This document shows, in pieces, positions 37,652-47,285 of a DNA stretch of 64,000 nucleotides (within the stretch, counting starts at the first letter, position 1; the number at the start of each line of letters is the position of its first letter). The notes beneath the pieces were generated by a model. It worked only from the letters and a program-made list of their open reading frames with translations. It did no database searches and had not been told where the DNA came from. A program made the translations under genes and the position numbers. Source of the DNA: Xylanibacter caecicola (GTDB lineage Bacteria > Bacteroidota > Bacteroidia > Bacteroidales > Bacteroidaceae); the NCBI RefSeq assembly GCF_013166515.1, contig NZ_JABKKJ010000006.1, forward strand, positions 1-64,000, given 5' to 3'.

Positions 37652-38437
37652 TTACTTATAATCTTTTACAAATTTAATTCCACACCTGCATGCTTCCGTT
37701 TCATCCGTTCCATCCTCACGATGCCTTGTTATACGCACCAGAAAATCCTCTTCCGACAGTTGCTCCATATAGAAAGACAACTTGTCTCCGTAATAACTTT
37801 CCGCCACATAAGCCACATCTATGCGCTTCACCGCATATTCCTTGTAACGGGAAACGGGGAAAAGGTCGAGCACATGCTCGATATATTTCACGCTGTTTAT
37901 ATGCCCGTTGACATCCACATCGCTATAGTGCGTGTCTATGGTACGCACAAGCCGTGCACCCTCACTGATACGTACACGCGACAATGGTTGTGCCGCACAC
38001 GGTTTCTCGGCATCGACATATTTCATTATCTCCCCGTCGCGTATCTCCATTATATTCTGTGGTCGGCGCGTCTGCGTATCTATCATCGCCCACACACTGC
38101 GTCCGTAGCCGTACACATGGCTGTCATCATCAGTATCCACGATGCGGAAATTACGGTTGGTGAAGTATCTCATGGCACTCTCCACCCATGTCTCCACGGC
38201 AAATGTGGAATACTGCAACGGCATCTCATCCATCTCTATAGCCAGACGCGACAGCACCCATGTCTTATGAAGCGGGTTAAGATACGGCATGCCGAAGCCC
38301 CTATGGCTCGAATGGAAGTCTGCGGCATTAAGAAGATGATTGCCGAGATGTCCCATAAACAGCCTGTGGGAGAAATCACAATGGAAAGGTTCCGCCAGGA
38401 ACTCATACTTCCCCACCTTATTCTTATCTGTCTCCAT
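37652..38437 (-). CDS. Acyl-ACP thioesterase in the ilv operon
   Basis: A 261-residue double hot-dog thioesterase related to plant FatA/FatB. The first hot-dog runs from EFLAEPFHCDFSHRL and the second from IDTHYSDVDVNGHINSVKYI, which holds the conserved Asn/His active-site region. It would release fatty acids from ACP. The gene overlaps ilvN by 14 bp and precedes ilvC, an arrangement also known in Bacteroides; a role in making branched-chain-derived acids is an inference from that linkage. Confidence 0.85.
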   Translation of the reverse strand: METDKNKVGKYEFLAEPFHCDFSHRLFMGHLGNHLLNAADFHSSHRGFGMPYLNPLHKTWVLSRLAIEMDEMPLQYSTFAVETWVESAMRYFTNRNFRIVDTDDDSHVYGYGRSVWAMIDTQTRRPQNIMEIRDGEIMKYVDAEKPCAAQPLSRVRISEGARLVRTIDTHYSDVDVNGHINSVKYIEHVLDLFPVSRYKEYAVKRIDVAYVAESYYGDKLSFYMEQLSEEDFLVRITRHREDGTDETEACRCGIKFVKDYK

Positions 38438-38975
38438 GTCCTGTTGTATTTTCTTCCTGTTTCTTTAGAAAGTCGCTTACTTCCTCGACCGTACTCCTCG
38501 TTATGGCAATGCGCCCGCTCCGGGTATACTGCAAAAGGCAGTTGAACTTGTCAAGAGCATAGTACAGTCCGGTAATCTCATCGGTTATCCCGCTCATTAT
38601 AACGCTGCAGAACGTAGGGTTAACCTCTATTATACGTGCATCTGCCTTACGTATTATACGTGATATCTCAGGATTGTTCATCACCTCGGGCGTAGACAGT
38701 TTGTAAATGCCCACTTCCCTGATAAACAGCTGGTCGTCTGTATAATAGTCTGCCTTTATTACGTCTATCTTCTTCTCTATCTGCTTTGTTATCTTCTTTA
38801 TCTGGTCTTCGGTGCTCCACGCGGTTATGGTGTACTTATGCACACCTTCTATGCTCGAAGCCGACACGTTAAGACTCTCTATATTTACCTGCCGCCGCGT
38901 AAACACCGCAGTAATCTGATTTAATATTCCCGCCAGGTTTTCCGAATATACAAGCAATGTATATAATGTATCCAT
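38424..38975 (-). CDS. ilvN: Acetolactate synthase small (regulatory) subunit
   Basis: A 183-residue regulatory subunit. The N-terminal ACT domain begins LYTLLVYSENLAGILNQI and NIESLNVS is the usual second motif; a second ACT-like region fills the C-terminus. It confers feedback control by valine on IlvB in other bacteria. It lies 108 bp downstream of ilvB and overlaps the thioesterase gene. Confidence 0.92.
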   Translation of the reverse strand: MDTLYTLLVYSENLAGILNQITAVFTRRQVNIESLNVSASSIEGVHKYTITAWSTEDQIKKITKQIEKKIDVIKADYYTDDQLFIREVGIYKLSTPEVMNNPEISRIIRKADARIIEVNPTFCSVIMSGITDEITGLYYALDKFNCLLQYTRSGRIAITRSTVEEVSDFLKKQEENTTGHGDR

Positions 38976-39083
38976 TTTTTATTACAAGTTACAAACAACT
39001 AATGCGACACAAGAGTATATAATCATCAGTCAGGGCGAAACAAAAAAACAATCTTTCATCACAACGCCCGGCATCCGTCAGCA

Positions 39084-40793
39084 TTATATTTCCAGCATCA
39101 TCTCGTCCACCGACTTCCCGGGAGGTGTCATCGGCATAATATTATCTTCTTCCTTTACGGCACACTCCAGCAAGAACGGTCCCTTGACCGACAGCATACG
39201 GTCTATCTCTGCATGCAGTACGGCACGGTCGGTCACCACACCATAGGGTATTCCATACGCCTTGGCTATGTCGCAGTACATGGGATTGAGCATGGAAGTG
39301 AACGAACGGCGCCCGTCGAAGAACATGTCCTGCCACTGCCTCACGTTGCCAAGATAATTGTTGTTCATCAAAATCATCTTTACCGGAGCCTGCCTTTCCA
39401 TTATTGTCCCAAGCTCCTGTATGCTCATCTGAAATCCTCCGTCACCGCAGAACATGCACACCGTACGGTCTTGTGCACCAAAGGTGGCACCTATTGCAGC
39501 CGGAAGTCCGAAGCCCATTGTACCAAGTCCGCCGCTGCTTACCATTGAACGCTTCTTGCCATATTTGAAATAGCGGCTTGCAAACATCTGGTTCTGACCT
39601 ACATCCGTCACAAGAACAGCATCGCCTTGAGTGGCAAGGGCAACGGCATTGACCACCTCCGCCATAAGAAGGGGACCGCTTTCAGGCAGCGTTGCCGGAC
39701 GTATCACCTTCTCATACTCCATGTCATAAAGCGGCATGAAGCTCTCACGCCACTCCCTGTGGCTGTTCTTACGCAGAAGACGCGTTATAGCCGGGAGCGA
39801 AACCTTGCAGTCTGCGACCACAGCCACGTCTGTCATCACGTTCTTGTCTATCTCGGAACTGTCTATATCCAGATGTATAATCTTTGCCTGACGCGCGTAT
39901 GTTGCAAGATTGCACGTAACGCGGTCGCTGAAGCGCATGCCAATGGCTATAAGTACGTCACACTCCTGCTCCTTTATGTTTGGCGCATAATTGCCGTGCA
40001 TGCCGAGCATGCCAACGTTGAGCGGATGCTCGGACGGCAGTGCGGACAGCCCGAGCAATGTTCGTGCTGCCGGTATGTCGGCTTTCTCCAAGAACTCTGT
40101 CAGCTCGTTATGCGCATTTCCCAACTCCACGCCCTGCCCTACGAGTGCAAGAGGCTTGCGTGCATTGTTTATTATCTCGGCGGCGCGTGCCACCTGCCTT
40201 TTGTCAAGCATAGGATATGCAACATAACCGCGCACCGAGTCGACCTTTACAGGAAGATATTGTGCTGCGGCAATCTGAGCATTCTTCGTAAAATCGAGCA
40301 CTACCGGTCCCGGACGCCCCGAACGTGCTATGTAGAACGCACGGCTCACCGCCCACGCCACGTCTTCGGCACGGCGTATCTGATAACTCCACTTGCTTAT
40401 CGGCTGGGCTACACCCACGAGGTCCACTTCCTGAAAAGCATCGGTGCCGAGTGCATCAACCCCCACCTGCCCTGCTATAACGACAATGGGCGTAGAGTCC
40501 ATCATGGCATCGGCAACGCCCGTAAGCGTATTTGTAGCTCCCGGTCCGCTTGTGACAAGGCACACACCGACGTCGCCGCTCACGCGAGCATAGCCCTGTG
40601 CGGCATGGACGGCAGCCTGTTCATGACGTACAAGCACATGGTCGAACGTACGGTTTTCACCTCTCGTATATCCATAGAGAGCATCGAACACGGGCATAAT
40701 GGAACCGCCCGGATATCCGAATATGGTCTTCACGCCCTCACACTTCAACGAGCGCATCAATATATCTGCTCCTGTTATCTTTTCCTTACACAT
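39084..40793 (-). CDS. ilvB: Acetolactate synthase large subunit
   Basis: A 569-residue ThDP enzyme that condenses pyruvate to acetolactate (or with 2-oxobutyrate to acetohydroxybutyrate). The N-terminal Pyr domain has FGYPGGSIMPVFDALY with the catalytic Glu in LVRHEQAA; the ThDP/Mg motif is CGDGGFQMSIQELGTI...NNNYLGNVRQW. FAD-domain residues are in the middle (180-350). Length and motifs are complete. Confidence 0.96.
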   Translation of the reverse strand: MCKEKITGADILMRSLKCEGVKTIFGYPGGSIMPVFDALYGYTRGENRTFDHVLVRHEQAAVHAAQGYARVSGDVGVCLVTSGPGATNTLTGVADAMMDSTPIVVIAGQVGVDALGTDAFQEVDLVGVAQPISKWSYQIRRAEDVAWAVSRAFYIARSGRPGPVVLDFTKNAQIAAAQYLPVKVDSVRGYVAYPMLDKRQVARAAEIINNARKPLALVGQGVELGNAHNELTEFLEKADIPAARTLLGLSALPSEHPLNVGMLGMHGNYAPNIKEQECDVLIAIGMRFSDRVTCNLATYARQAKIIHLDIDSSEIDKNVMTDVAVVADCKVSLPAITRLLRKNSHREWRESFMPLYDMEYEKVIRPATLPESGPLLMAEVVNAVALATQGDAVLVTDVGQNQMFASRYFKYGKKRSMVSSGGLGTMGFGLPAAIGATFGAQDRTVCMFCGDGGFQMSIQELGTIMERQAPVKMILMNNNYLGNVRQWQDMFFDGRRSFTSMLNPMYCDIAKAYGIPYGVVTDRAVLHAEIDRMLSVKGPFLLECAVKEEDNIMPMTPPGKSVDEMMLEI

Positions 40794-40868
40794 TGCATTG
40801 TTCTTTTTGTCAATGAGCTTTAATTCCTATTGATCTTATCGCACTTACAGTCATATCGGCAATATGAC

Positions 40869-42668
40869 TCACAGCATTCTCACTCCGCCCTTGTCTGCCG
40901 AGCTTACACTCTGTGCATATGCGCGCAGTGCCTTGCTCACACTGCGGTTTCTTGTCAACGGTCTTTGGTCTCGCGAAGCAAGTTCGGCATCTGTAAGCAA
41001 CACATTTATCGAACGGTTAGGTATATCTATCTCTATCATGTCGCCATCCTGTATCTTTCCTATATTGCCGCCGGCTGCAGCTTCGGGCGAAACATGACCG
41101 ATGCTCAGTCCCGATGTTCCACCGCTGAAACGTCCGTCGGTAATAAGCGCACACTCCGTTCCAAGGTGCATGCTCTTTATATAAGATGTGGGATAGAGCA
41201 TTTCCTGCATTCCCGGTCCTCCTTTAGGACCTTCGTGGGTAATGACGACACAGTCGCCGCTTTTCACCTTACCGCCGAGAATGCCCTCGCAAGCAGCCTC
41301 CTGCGAGTCGAAGACCTTTGCCGGACCGCGGAACCGCCATATGCTTTCGTCCACTCCCGCCGTCTTTACCACACAGCCGTCCTGCGCTATGTTGCCGAAA
41401 AGCACCGCCAGTCCGCCGTCTTTCGTATAGGCATGTTCAAGACTTCGTATGCAACCGTGCTCCCTGTCTGTATCAAGCGTCTCCCAACATGTGTTCTGAG
41501 ACCCCATCACCGTAGAGAACCTGCCGCCGGGAGCACTTCTATAGATGCGGTCGGCATCGCCGTCCAGCCGTTCTCCTGTTATATCATACTTCTTCAACTG
41601 CTCGCCCAGCGTTACGCCATCCACGCGCATTGCCGTCTCATGCAGCAGTCCGCCTTTGGCAAGCTCGTTCATTATGCCGAAGATACCTCCCGCACGGTTA
41701 CACTCCTGCACGCTGTATTTCTGCGTATTCGGGGCAAGTTTGCACAGGCACGGCACCTTGCGGCTCAGCGCGTCTATATCCTGCATAGTGAAATCCACGC
41801 CCGCCTCCTGTGCCACGGCAAGCAGATGAAGCACTGTATTGGTGCTTCCGCCCATGGCAATATCAAGCGTCATGGCATTGAGAAAAGCCTCGCGCGTGGC
41901 GATACTGCGCGGAAGTACACTTTCGTCACCGTCCTCATAATACCTGAAGGCATTTGTAACAACCTGTCTTGCAGCATCCTTGAACAGCTGTATGCGGTTT
42001 TTGTGCGTGGCAAGCACCGTACCGTTGCCGGGCAGTGACAGTCCGATAGCCTCCGTAAGCGAGTTCATTGAGTTGGCGGTGAACATTCCGGAACAGCTTC
42101 CGCACCCCGGACAGGCACAGCTTTCTATCTCCGCCATTTCATCATCGCCCACACTCTTGTCAGCACCCTTGACCATAGCCGTTATCAGGTCAGCGTTCTC
42201 GCCCCTCCAGCGTCCCGCCTCCATAGGACCGCCGCTGCAGAATACCGTTGGAATATTAAGCCTCATCGACGCCATGAGCATTCCGGGCGTCACCTTGTCA
42301 CAGTTGGATATACATATCATGGCATCCGCCTTGTGGGCGTTAACCATATATTCCACCGAGTCAGCAATGATATCGCGCGAGGGTAATGAGTACAACATGC
42401 CGTCATGCCCCATTGCAATACCGTCGTCAATGGCTATGGTATTGAACTCTGCGGCATAGCATCCCATCTTTTCAATCTCACTCTTTACTATCTGACCTAT
42501 CTCATGCAAGTGGGTATGTCCGGGCACAAACTGCGTAAACGAGTTGACCACGGCTATGATAGGCTTGCCAAACTGCCCGCGCTTCATGCCCGTTGCCACC
42601 CACAACGCCCTGGCTCCTGCCATGCGTCTGCCTTCCGTACACACTGCACTTCTCAACTGATGTTTCAT
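40869..42668 (-). CDS. ilvD: Dihydroxy-acid dehydratase
   Basis: About 599 residues from the start [13 protein letters not shown] (an upstream start at 42698 is open but unlike the family). It makes the 2-oxo acids of valine and isoleucine with an Fe-S cluster; ligands lie in [11 protein letters not shown] and [18 protein letters not shown]. It is the first gene of the ilv operon, with the promoter at 42792-42822. Confidence 0.95.
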   Translation of the reverse strand: MKHQLRSAVCTEGRRMAGARALWVATGMKRGQFGKPIIAVVNSFTQFVPGHTHLHEIGQIVKSEIEKMGCYAAEFNTIAIDDGIAMGHDGMLYSLPSRDIIADSVEYMVNAHKADAMICISNCDKVTPGMLMASMRLNIPTVFCSGGPMEAGRWRGENADLITAMVKGADKSVGDDEMAEIESCACPGCGSCSGMFTANSMNSLTEAIGLSLPGNGTVLATHKNRIQLFKDAARQVVTNAFRYYEDGDESVLPRSIATREAFLNAMTLDIAMGGSTNTVLHLLAVAQEAGVDFTMQDIDALSRKVPCLCKLAPNTQKYSVQECNRAGGIFGIMNELAKGGLLHETAMRVDGVTLGEQLKKYDITGERLDGDADRIYRSAPGGRFSTVMGSQNTCWETLDTDREHGCIRSLEHAYTKDGGLAVLFGNIAQDGCVVKTAGVDESIWRFRGPAKVFDSQEAACEGILGGKVKSGDCVVITHEGPKGGPGMQEMLYPTSYIKSMHLGTECALITDGRFSGGTSGLSIGHVSPEAAAGGNIGKIQDGDMIEIDIPNRSINVLLTDAELASRDQRPLTRNRSVSKALRAYAQSVSSADKGGVRML

Positions 42669-42791
42669 ATAAATATGTATTTTTATCCTTACTTGCATTT
42701 ATACTTTCCTTCACAGACAAGTCTCAAGCACCACTCCGGCGGCTTGCCATGCCCGGCAGGAACGCATATCCTTCCTTATTATATACCCTTG

Positions 42792-42822
42792 CAAAGGTAG
42801 TCTATTTTAGATTAACAGGCAA
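42792..42822 (-). promoter_or_regulatory. ilv operon promoter
   Basis: Minus strand TTG at 42822-42820, 20 bp, TACCTTTG at 42799-42792. The leader from about 42785 is 117 bases long with an unusually GC-rich section (about 42730-42768). Confidence 0.6.
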
Positions 42823-42898
42823 TAATTTAAATAATTAATTTGCCTGTTTGTTACAATTTGCAACACTTTTGCGATATTTCTGTTATAAACCGAAAGAA

Positions 42899-42931
42899 AT
42901 ATTGCACGTTTACAAACATAATGTGCAATAT
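42899..42931. repeat. 9-bp perfect dyad ahead of repeat block B
   Basis: ATATTGCAC (42899-42907) and GTGCAATAT (42923-42931), 15 bp apart. It could be an operator or a small hairpin. It stands between the ilv promoter and repeat block B. Confidence 0.45.
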
Positions 42932-42973
42932 CTGCATTACGCGGAAAAGATGTCCATGTCTGACAATTACGAC

Positions 42974-43420
42974 TTACATGCCGCTGCCCCGCAAAAGTCC
43001 GCATGTAAGGATTTGGGGCAAAAACATGTCAATATGTAAGTTGAAAAACATACGCGAAAGCAGGCAAACTACACGAAAAGAACTGCCAAAAAGCGTTCGC
43101 GGGACGGAAAAGCATAGGGTTACGACTGCAAAAGCAATGCTTTTCTGCTCTAAAGCGGGCATCTATGGTGCATAAAGCAGGCATCATTGGCATGTATTGT
43201 CAGCAACTTTGACGCATAAAATGGCGCATTTTAGCACACAAAGCAGGAATTTTCTCATCTAAAAAGACACAACATACTGCACACATCAAGCTCCATGCAG
43301 CATAAAGGACTTATACAAAAAGCATTACGGCTGCACACTCATACGTGCGATATTTACGTGAAAAAGGGTTTAGATTTGAAAACAACGCAAGCATGGAGAG
43401 TTGAGAGAAAGCATAAAGAC
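42974..43420 (+). repeat. Non-coding repeat block B with 22-bp array
   Basis: Homologous to block A (2216-2640). The array has six units at 43125-43147, 43148-43168, 43169-43190, 43191-43212, 43213-43234 and 43235-43257, with the form nnnCATAAAgcaGGCATnnTTTnn. It is followed by CTGCACAC, GCGATATTTACG and a -7 box TAGATTTG at 43371-43378. No gene is seen between 42669 and 43606. Confidence 0.7.
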
Positions 43421-43583
43421 AGACAAAACAGCATTCTGATTACATTATGCAAAGTTCATGAAACACAAAAGGAGAGATAAGCGGGCATAAGGAAAGAAAC
43501 GGGGAAATATTTGCTCAGCCACCACATTCCTCATTGCCATATACCATGAAAAAGCCCCTGCTGCATTCGGCAACAGGGGCTTT
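43385..43583 (+). ncRNA. Possible non-coding transcript from block B
   Basis: The -7 box TAGATTTG (43371-43378) would start a plus-strand RNA near 43385 that ends at the hairpin 43552-43583. The first 60 bases are similar to the region after array A (CGCAAGCATGGAGAG). No open reading frame of interest. This is inferred from position only. Confidence 0.3.
43549..43583 (-). terminator. Intrinsic terminator of the OmpA gene
   Basis: Read on the minus strand, AAAGCCCCTGTTGC pairs with GCAGCAGGGGCTTT and continues into T-rich sequence. Also usable on the plus strand (TTTATGG follows). It lies 24 bp after the stop of the OmpA gene. Confidence 0.85.
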
Positions 43584-43606
43584 ATGGTTAAGAATAATCT
43601 TTCAAA

Positions 43607-44752
43607 TTATTTTGTGCTGTCGTTGAAAGTAGCAACACGGTTGAACTCAACCTGCTCGAAGAGCTTGTCTGTCTCGCCACAACCCTTTGTTGTAAGACGG
43701 TCAGCAGCAATCTTGTACTTCTTAACGAGGATGTTCTTAACAGCTTCTGCACGCTTTTCAGAAAGCTTCTGGTTGAACTCCTTAGAGCCTTCCGGTGAAG
43801 CATAACCCTTGATCTCAACAGTTGCATCTCTGTGATTCTTCATGTACTGTGCGATAAGCTCAATCGGAGCATACTGTGCAGCGTCAACTACAGACTTGCC
43901 CTGACGGAAGAGAACTGTCGGCTGGAGGTTTGTTGCAGTAGCAGGTTTCTCATACTTAGGCTTCTTGTTGCAGTCGTCGAGAGCCTTCTGGAGGTCTGCA
44001 ATCTGACGGTCCTTAGCTGCAAGCTGTGCATCCTTGCCGTTCAGGTCGCTGCGGAGGTCGTTGATACGTGCGTTCAGACCGTCGATTTCAGCCTGGTCAC
44101 GACCCTGTGCGATAGTGAAGTTGTGTGTACCGTTAGAGTTACCGAACTTGTAAACAACACCTGCGTTCAGCTGGAGGTTAGAGAAATTAGCGTTGTACTT
44201 GAAGTTGTTGGCTGCGCTAAGTTCGCCACCACCGAGACCCCAGATAACAGCCGGCTCGATGTAAACCTGCCATGCCTTATTCTTACCGAGGTTGAAAGCG
44301 AAGTCAAGACCTGCCTTAGATGTCAGGTGGTCATCCTTCGTATAGTCTGAAGGAGTACCGAAGATGTGACCCCAACCCATACCTGCAACAGCAGATACTT
44401 CGAAGAAACGGGGCTCGCCTTTGTAACCGCCGAACCAGTTGCTCAGGTTTACAGTACCGAGCAATGATGTGTTGATTGCGTTAACTACAGTACCGTTTGT
44501 GTAACCGTTTGTGTTCTTGAAGTAAGCATTGCTCTCAACTGCAAGTCCGAATACCGGTGTGAAGTAACGTCCAACGCGGATGCCGGCATTAGGAGTAAGA
44601 TCCTTCAGAAGAGCGTGACCCTTCATTGCAGAAGCTACACCACCATTTACACCAACATACCAGTTGTCAGTAGATTTGCTCTCAGTTACTGTCTGAGCTG
44701 ATACAGAAGCAGCAAAAGCTGCAGCTGCTACCAAAGTAAATAATTTTTTCAT
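43607..44752 (-). CDS. OmpA-family outer membrane protein
   Basis: A 381-residue porin-like protein. It has a signal peptide (cut near SVSAQ), a beta-barrel region of about 200 residues with alternating aromatic strands (NWYVGVNGGVASA, GIRVGRYFTPVFG), a coiled-coil segment (AEIDGLNARINDLRSDLNG, about 235-275) and a C-terminal OmpA peptidoglycan-binding domain (VEIKGYASPEGSKEFNQKLS). It tethers the outer membrane to the wall. Abundant in Bacteroidales. It ends in a strong terminator. Confidence 0.9.
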   Translation of the reverse strand: MKKLFTLVAAAAFAASVSAQTVTESKSTDNWYVGVNGGVASAMKGHALLKDLTPNAGIRVGRYFTPVFGLAVESNAYFKNTNGYTNGTVVNAINTSLLGTVNLSNWFGGYKGEPRFFEVSAVAGMGWGHIFGTPSDYTKDDHLTSKAGLDFAFNLGKNKAWQVYIEPAVIWGLGGGELSAANNFKYNANFSNLQLNAGVVYKFGNSNGTHNFTIAQGRDQAEIDGLNARINDLRSDLNGKDAQLAAKDRQIADLQKALDDCNKKPKYEKPATATNLQPTVLFRQGKSVVDAAQYAPIELIAQYMKNHRDATVEIKGYASPEGSKEFNQKLSEKRAEAVKNILVKKYKIAADRLTTKGCGETDKLFEQVEFNRVATFNDSTK

Positions 44753-45012
44753 ACTTCTCTGATTTTAAATTAAACCTTATAACTTTATTATTTTGCCTTT
44801 ATCTGTTTGCAAAGAAATAAAATAATAATGAGATAACCAAATTTCTTGTATCAATTTTCCGTTTTAACAATACATATAAACATATTTTACTAATAAAAAC
44901 GCTAATTTTTACGCTTTTGGGTTACAATAAGTACCCTTTATCACGTTTTTTAACATCTCATGTAATCCTGTAAATGAAACGGTCATGACACCCTACCGGT
45001 CCTATCACATCA

Positions 45013-46569
45013 TCATCTCACCACATACTTGTTCTTACCTATTATATATATGCCCTTAGGAAGCCCTTTAAAGGCGTTTGCCCTATCAACGTTAGAACGT
45101 ACAAGGACGCCGGTCAGGCTATACACGCAGACCTTTCCTAATGTGCCGCCAGTCATTGTACCGCTTATTCCGGTCGTAACTTCCTTTTTATAAAGCATCA
45201 CGGGCTTCTGTCCGGGCTTATAACATGCAAATCGCGGAGCGCTTATATTGTACTGTATGGAACGGTTTGAGTAGGCGTTGCTCTTTATATTTGCATTCTC
45301 GCCACTGAACGTTACGGTCCACTTTGCGTTGTTTGCCGACGCATCCGACTGATAATGAATTTTGTTTCCGTCCGATGTAAGTGCCAGATACACGTTCTCT
45401 TTCTCGTCATAGAATGTATATGCGCCCACTGAACCGCCGAGTATCATCTGCCTTGGCTTGCCCTCTTCATTCACGACAGTTGTTATTGTGCCGTTTTTAA
45501 CGTCGACTGCCACAACGCTGCGAATATCACCATCCGATGCACCCATTGCCACCGGCACACCTTCTTTGGCATCCTCGCACACAATAAGATACGCCGTTCC
45601 GGTCTGCAAGTCTGCTGTAGACGTTATCTTCTTATATGTCACGGCACCCTCTTCGGGGTTGGGATCAGGGTCGGGATCGGGATTAGGATCAGGATCCGGG
45701 TCCGGATTGGGGTCCGGATTGGGATTTGTCCCGTCATAGTTGTCATAGCTGAAAGCCACATCTTTCTTGTTTCCCCATACATATTGCTCGAGTCCGGGAT
45801 AATCAACAAACGGGTTACGATTGCCTTGCAGTTCGTATGCGGCATTGTTACGGTCGATTTCTTTCTGCGACACGGGGTCTTCTTCCGCCCACCGCAGCAG
45901 CATTTGTATGGCGGAATCCTTGTATACCGGATACTTGTTTCCTGCCAGCATAGGGCTGCTCCAGCCCTGTATCTTGTCCTCATAGCATGTTGCCATATAG
46001 AAATATATACGTGCGAAATCGCCCTTATATTCGTCGTTGGGCTCAAAAACGACACCGCTGTATCCGCTTGTGGTACATGTTCCCACCTTGCTGAAGCCGC
46101 CGTTCGACTTATAAGTTCCTCCGTCGGTCTCACCAAAAGGATAGTTGCTGCGGCGGTTGTTCACATATCCGTCGGTAGGAACAACATGAACAAGGTCGCT
46201 CTTCATCGGCGAACCTTCATTGAACCAACTCTTCGGCATGGAATGCTCGCGGTTGTATCCGTCTCCTTCCTTACTGTAGTTATGTCCTTGGGCACTGCCT
46301 CCTATCACAAAGTTGGTGGTGTTTGAATACATGTCCCACAGTTTTCCGTCGGCACGCCTGTCGGTTTTATGGTAGCAAGACCACAATCCGTCATAGCCTA
46401 CATTGGTGTGCTTGGTGATGACTCCGTACAACGCCGTCTTCAAACTCTGTCCTTTCCTGCCGTTTGCAGGCTGATAATAAGTACCGCTTCCGTTCGGTCC
46501 CTGCGCAAACATCTGTGCCGCCATGCACAGCATTGCATAAAATAAGAATGTCTTTTTACGTATATTCAT
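45013..46569 (-). CDS. Secreted endonuclease I with type IX sorting tail
   Basis: About 518 residues. After a signal peptide (AAQMFAQ) comes an endonuclease I domain with the catalytic YNREHSMPKSWFN and FARIYFYMATCYE. A Pro-Asp-Pro-Asn linker of about 27 residues (NPDPDPDPNPDPDP type) joins it to a second domain (about 310-455). The last 75 residues form a type IX secretion/sorting tail (GKVCVYSLTGVLVRS...LPKGIYIIGKNKYVVR). It therefore probably degrades extracellular DNA at the cell surface. Start at 46569 (MNIRKKTF) fits the signal peptide best. Confidence 0.9.
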   Translation of the reverse strand: MNIRKKTFLFYAMLCMAAQMFAQGPNGSGTYYQPANGRKGQSLKTALYGVITKHTNVGYDGLWSCYHKTDRRADGKLWDMYSNTTNFVIGGSAQGHNYSKEGDGYNREHSMPKSWFNEGSPMKSDLVHVVPTDGYVNNRRSNYPFGETDGGTYKSNGGFSKVGTCTTSGYSGVVFEPNDEYKGDFARIYFYMATCYEDKIQGWSSPMLAGNKYPVYKDSAIQMLLRWAEEDPVSQKEIDRNNAAYELQGNRNPFVDYPGLEQYVWGNKKDVAFSYDNYDGTNPNPDPNPDPDPDPNPDPDPDPNPEEGAVTYKKITSTADLQTGTAYLIVCEDAKEGVPVAMGASDGDIRSVVAVDVKNGTITTVVNEEGKPRQMILGGSVGAYTFYDEKENVYLALTSDGNKIHYQSDASANNAKWTVTFSGENANIKSNAYSNRSIQYNISAPRFACYKPGQKPVMLYKKEVTTGISGTMTGGTLGKVCVYSLTGVLVRSNVDRANAFKGLPKGIYIIGKNKYVVR

Positions 46570-46607
46570 AGTCGTCAATAAATAGTATGCCTTTAAACAA
46601 GGGGCTG

Positions 46608-46639
46608 CAAATGTAATTCTTTATGGCGACATAAACAAA
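46608..46639 (-). promoter_or_regulatory. Promoter of the endonuclease gene
   Basis: Minus strand TTTG at 46639-46636, 20 bp, TACATTTG at 46615-46608. Transcription start near 46601, leader about 30 bases. Confidence 0.65.
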
Positions 46640-46742
46640 CTTTTGAATGTAAAAAACAAGACGGACGAGACAACATCCGATATAAGAGCCTATTTTCTGT
46701 CTCAACCTTACATATATATAATAAGGTGTAAAATGGCATATA

Positions 46743-46780
46743 CAAAAACAATTACGGGTGCTCCCCGAAGAGAACACCCG
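46743..46780 (-). terminator. Hairpin with UUCG loop, likely terminator
   Basis: On the minus strand CGGGTGTTCTC-TTCG-GGGAGCACCCG, an 11-bp stem with two G-U pairs and a UUCG tetraloop, followed by TAATTGTTTTT. It is 185 bp downstream of the GlsB-type gene. The rest of 46579-46964 shows no gene. Confidence 0.6.
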
Positions 46781-46964
46781 CATTAAAGGATCTGCCGCCT
46801 GCACTTTTTCTTAAGAACACCCCCTTTCTGTTGTCTATAAACATACTTTCTAAAATCTTCTGCCACCGTAACAACATGTCCTTTATGTTATCCTGAACAA
46901 GCCTATAGGCAGAAAGATTTATTTTATAAAAACAAGAAATGCAGGCGCAAAGAATGTCCTTTGG

Positions 46965-47204
46965 CTATTTTCTCCTGAAAAGAGACGCCACATATAAAAC
47001 AAGAACAGCACCTATGACAGCCGTAACAAGCTGACCTATCCAGCTTCCTTCCCATGAAATATCAAACAAGCTGAACACCCATCCGCCGACAGCACCGCCG
47101 ACAACACCAAGCAACAGGTTCCAAAGACATCCGAAACCACCTCCACGCATCAGTTTTCCGGCAAGAAAACCGGCAAGGATACCGATAATAATTGATCCAA
47201 TCAT
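46965..47204 (-). CDS. GlsB/YeaQ/YmgE stress-response membrane protein
   Basis: A 79-residue, glycine-rich inner-membrane protein with three transmembrane segments and a single Trp-rich loop (FDISWEGSWIGQ). MIGSIIIGILAGFLAGKLMRGGG is the family signature. These transglycosylase-associated proteins are induced by stress; the mechanism is unknown. It is a lone gene. Confidence 0.9.
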   Translation of the reverse strand: MIGSIIIGILAGFLAGKLMRGGGFGCLWNLLLGVVGGAVGGWVFSLFDISWEGSWIGQLVTAVIGAVLVLYVASLFRRK

Positions 47205-47285
47205 AACTGTAATTTTTAAGGGTTAGACATATTGTTTACAGTGCAAATATAACCACTTCTGCAATAAGTCCCTCATTTAGAAAGG

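Noticed and set aside
40830..42038. 402-codon ORF antisense to ilvD
   Set aside because: Antisense shadow of ilvD with no family features.
42711..42767. 18-residue ORF (ending GVVLETCL) in the ilv leader, possible attenuation peptide
   Set aside because: Only two Val and two Leu codons and no terminator/antiterminator pair is visible in the leader.
45660..45735. Simple-sequence repeat of GGATCAGG/GGGTCGG type
   Set aside because: It encodes the Pro-Asp-Asn linker of the secreted endonuclease and needs no separate explanation.
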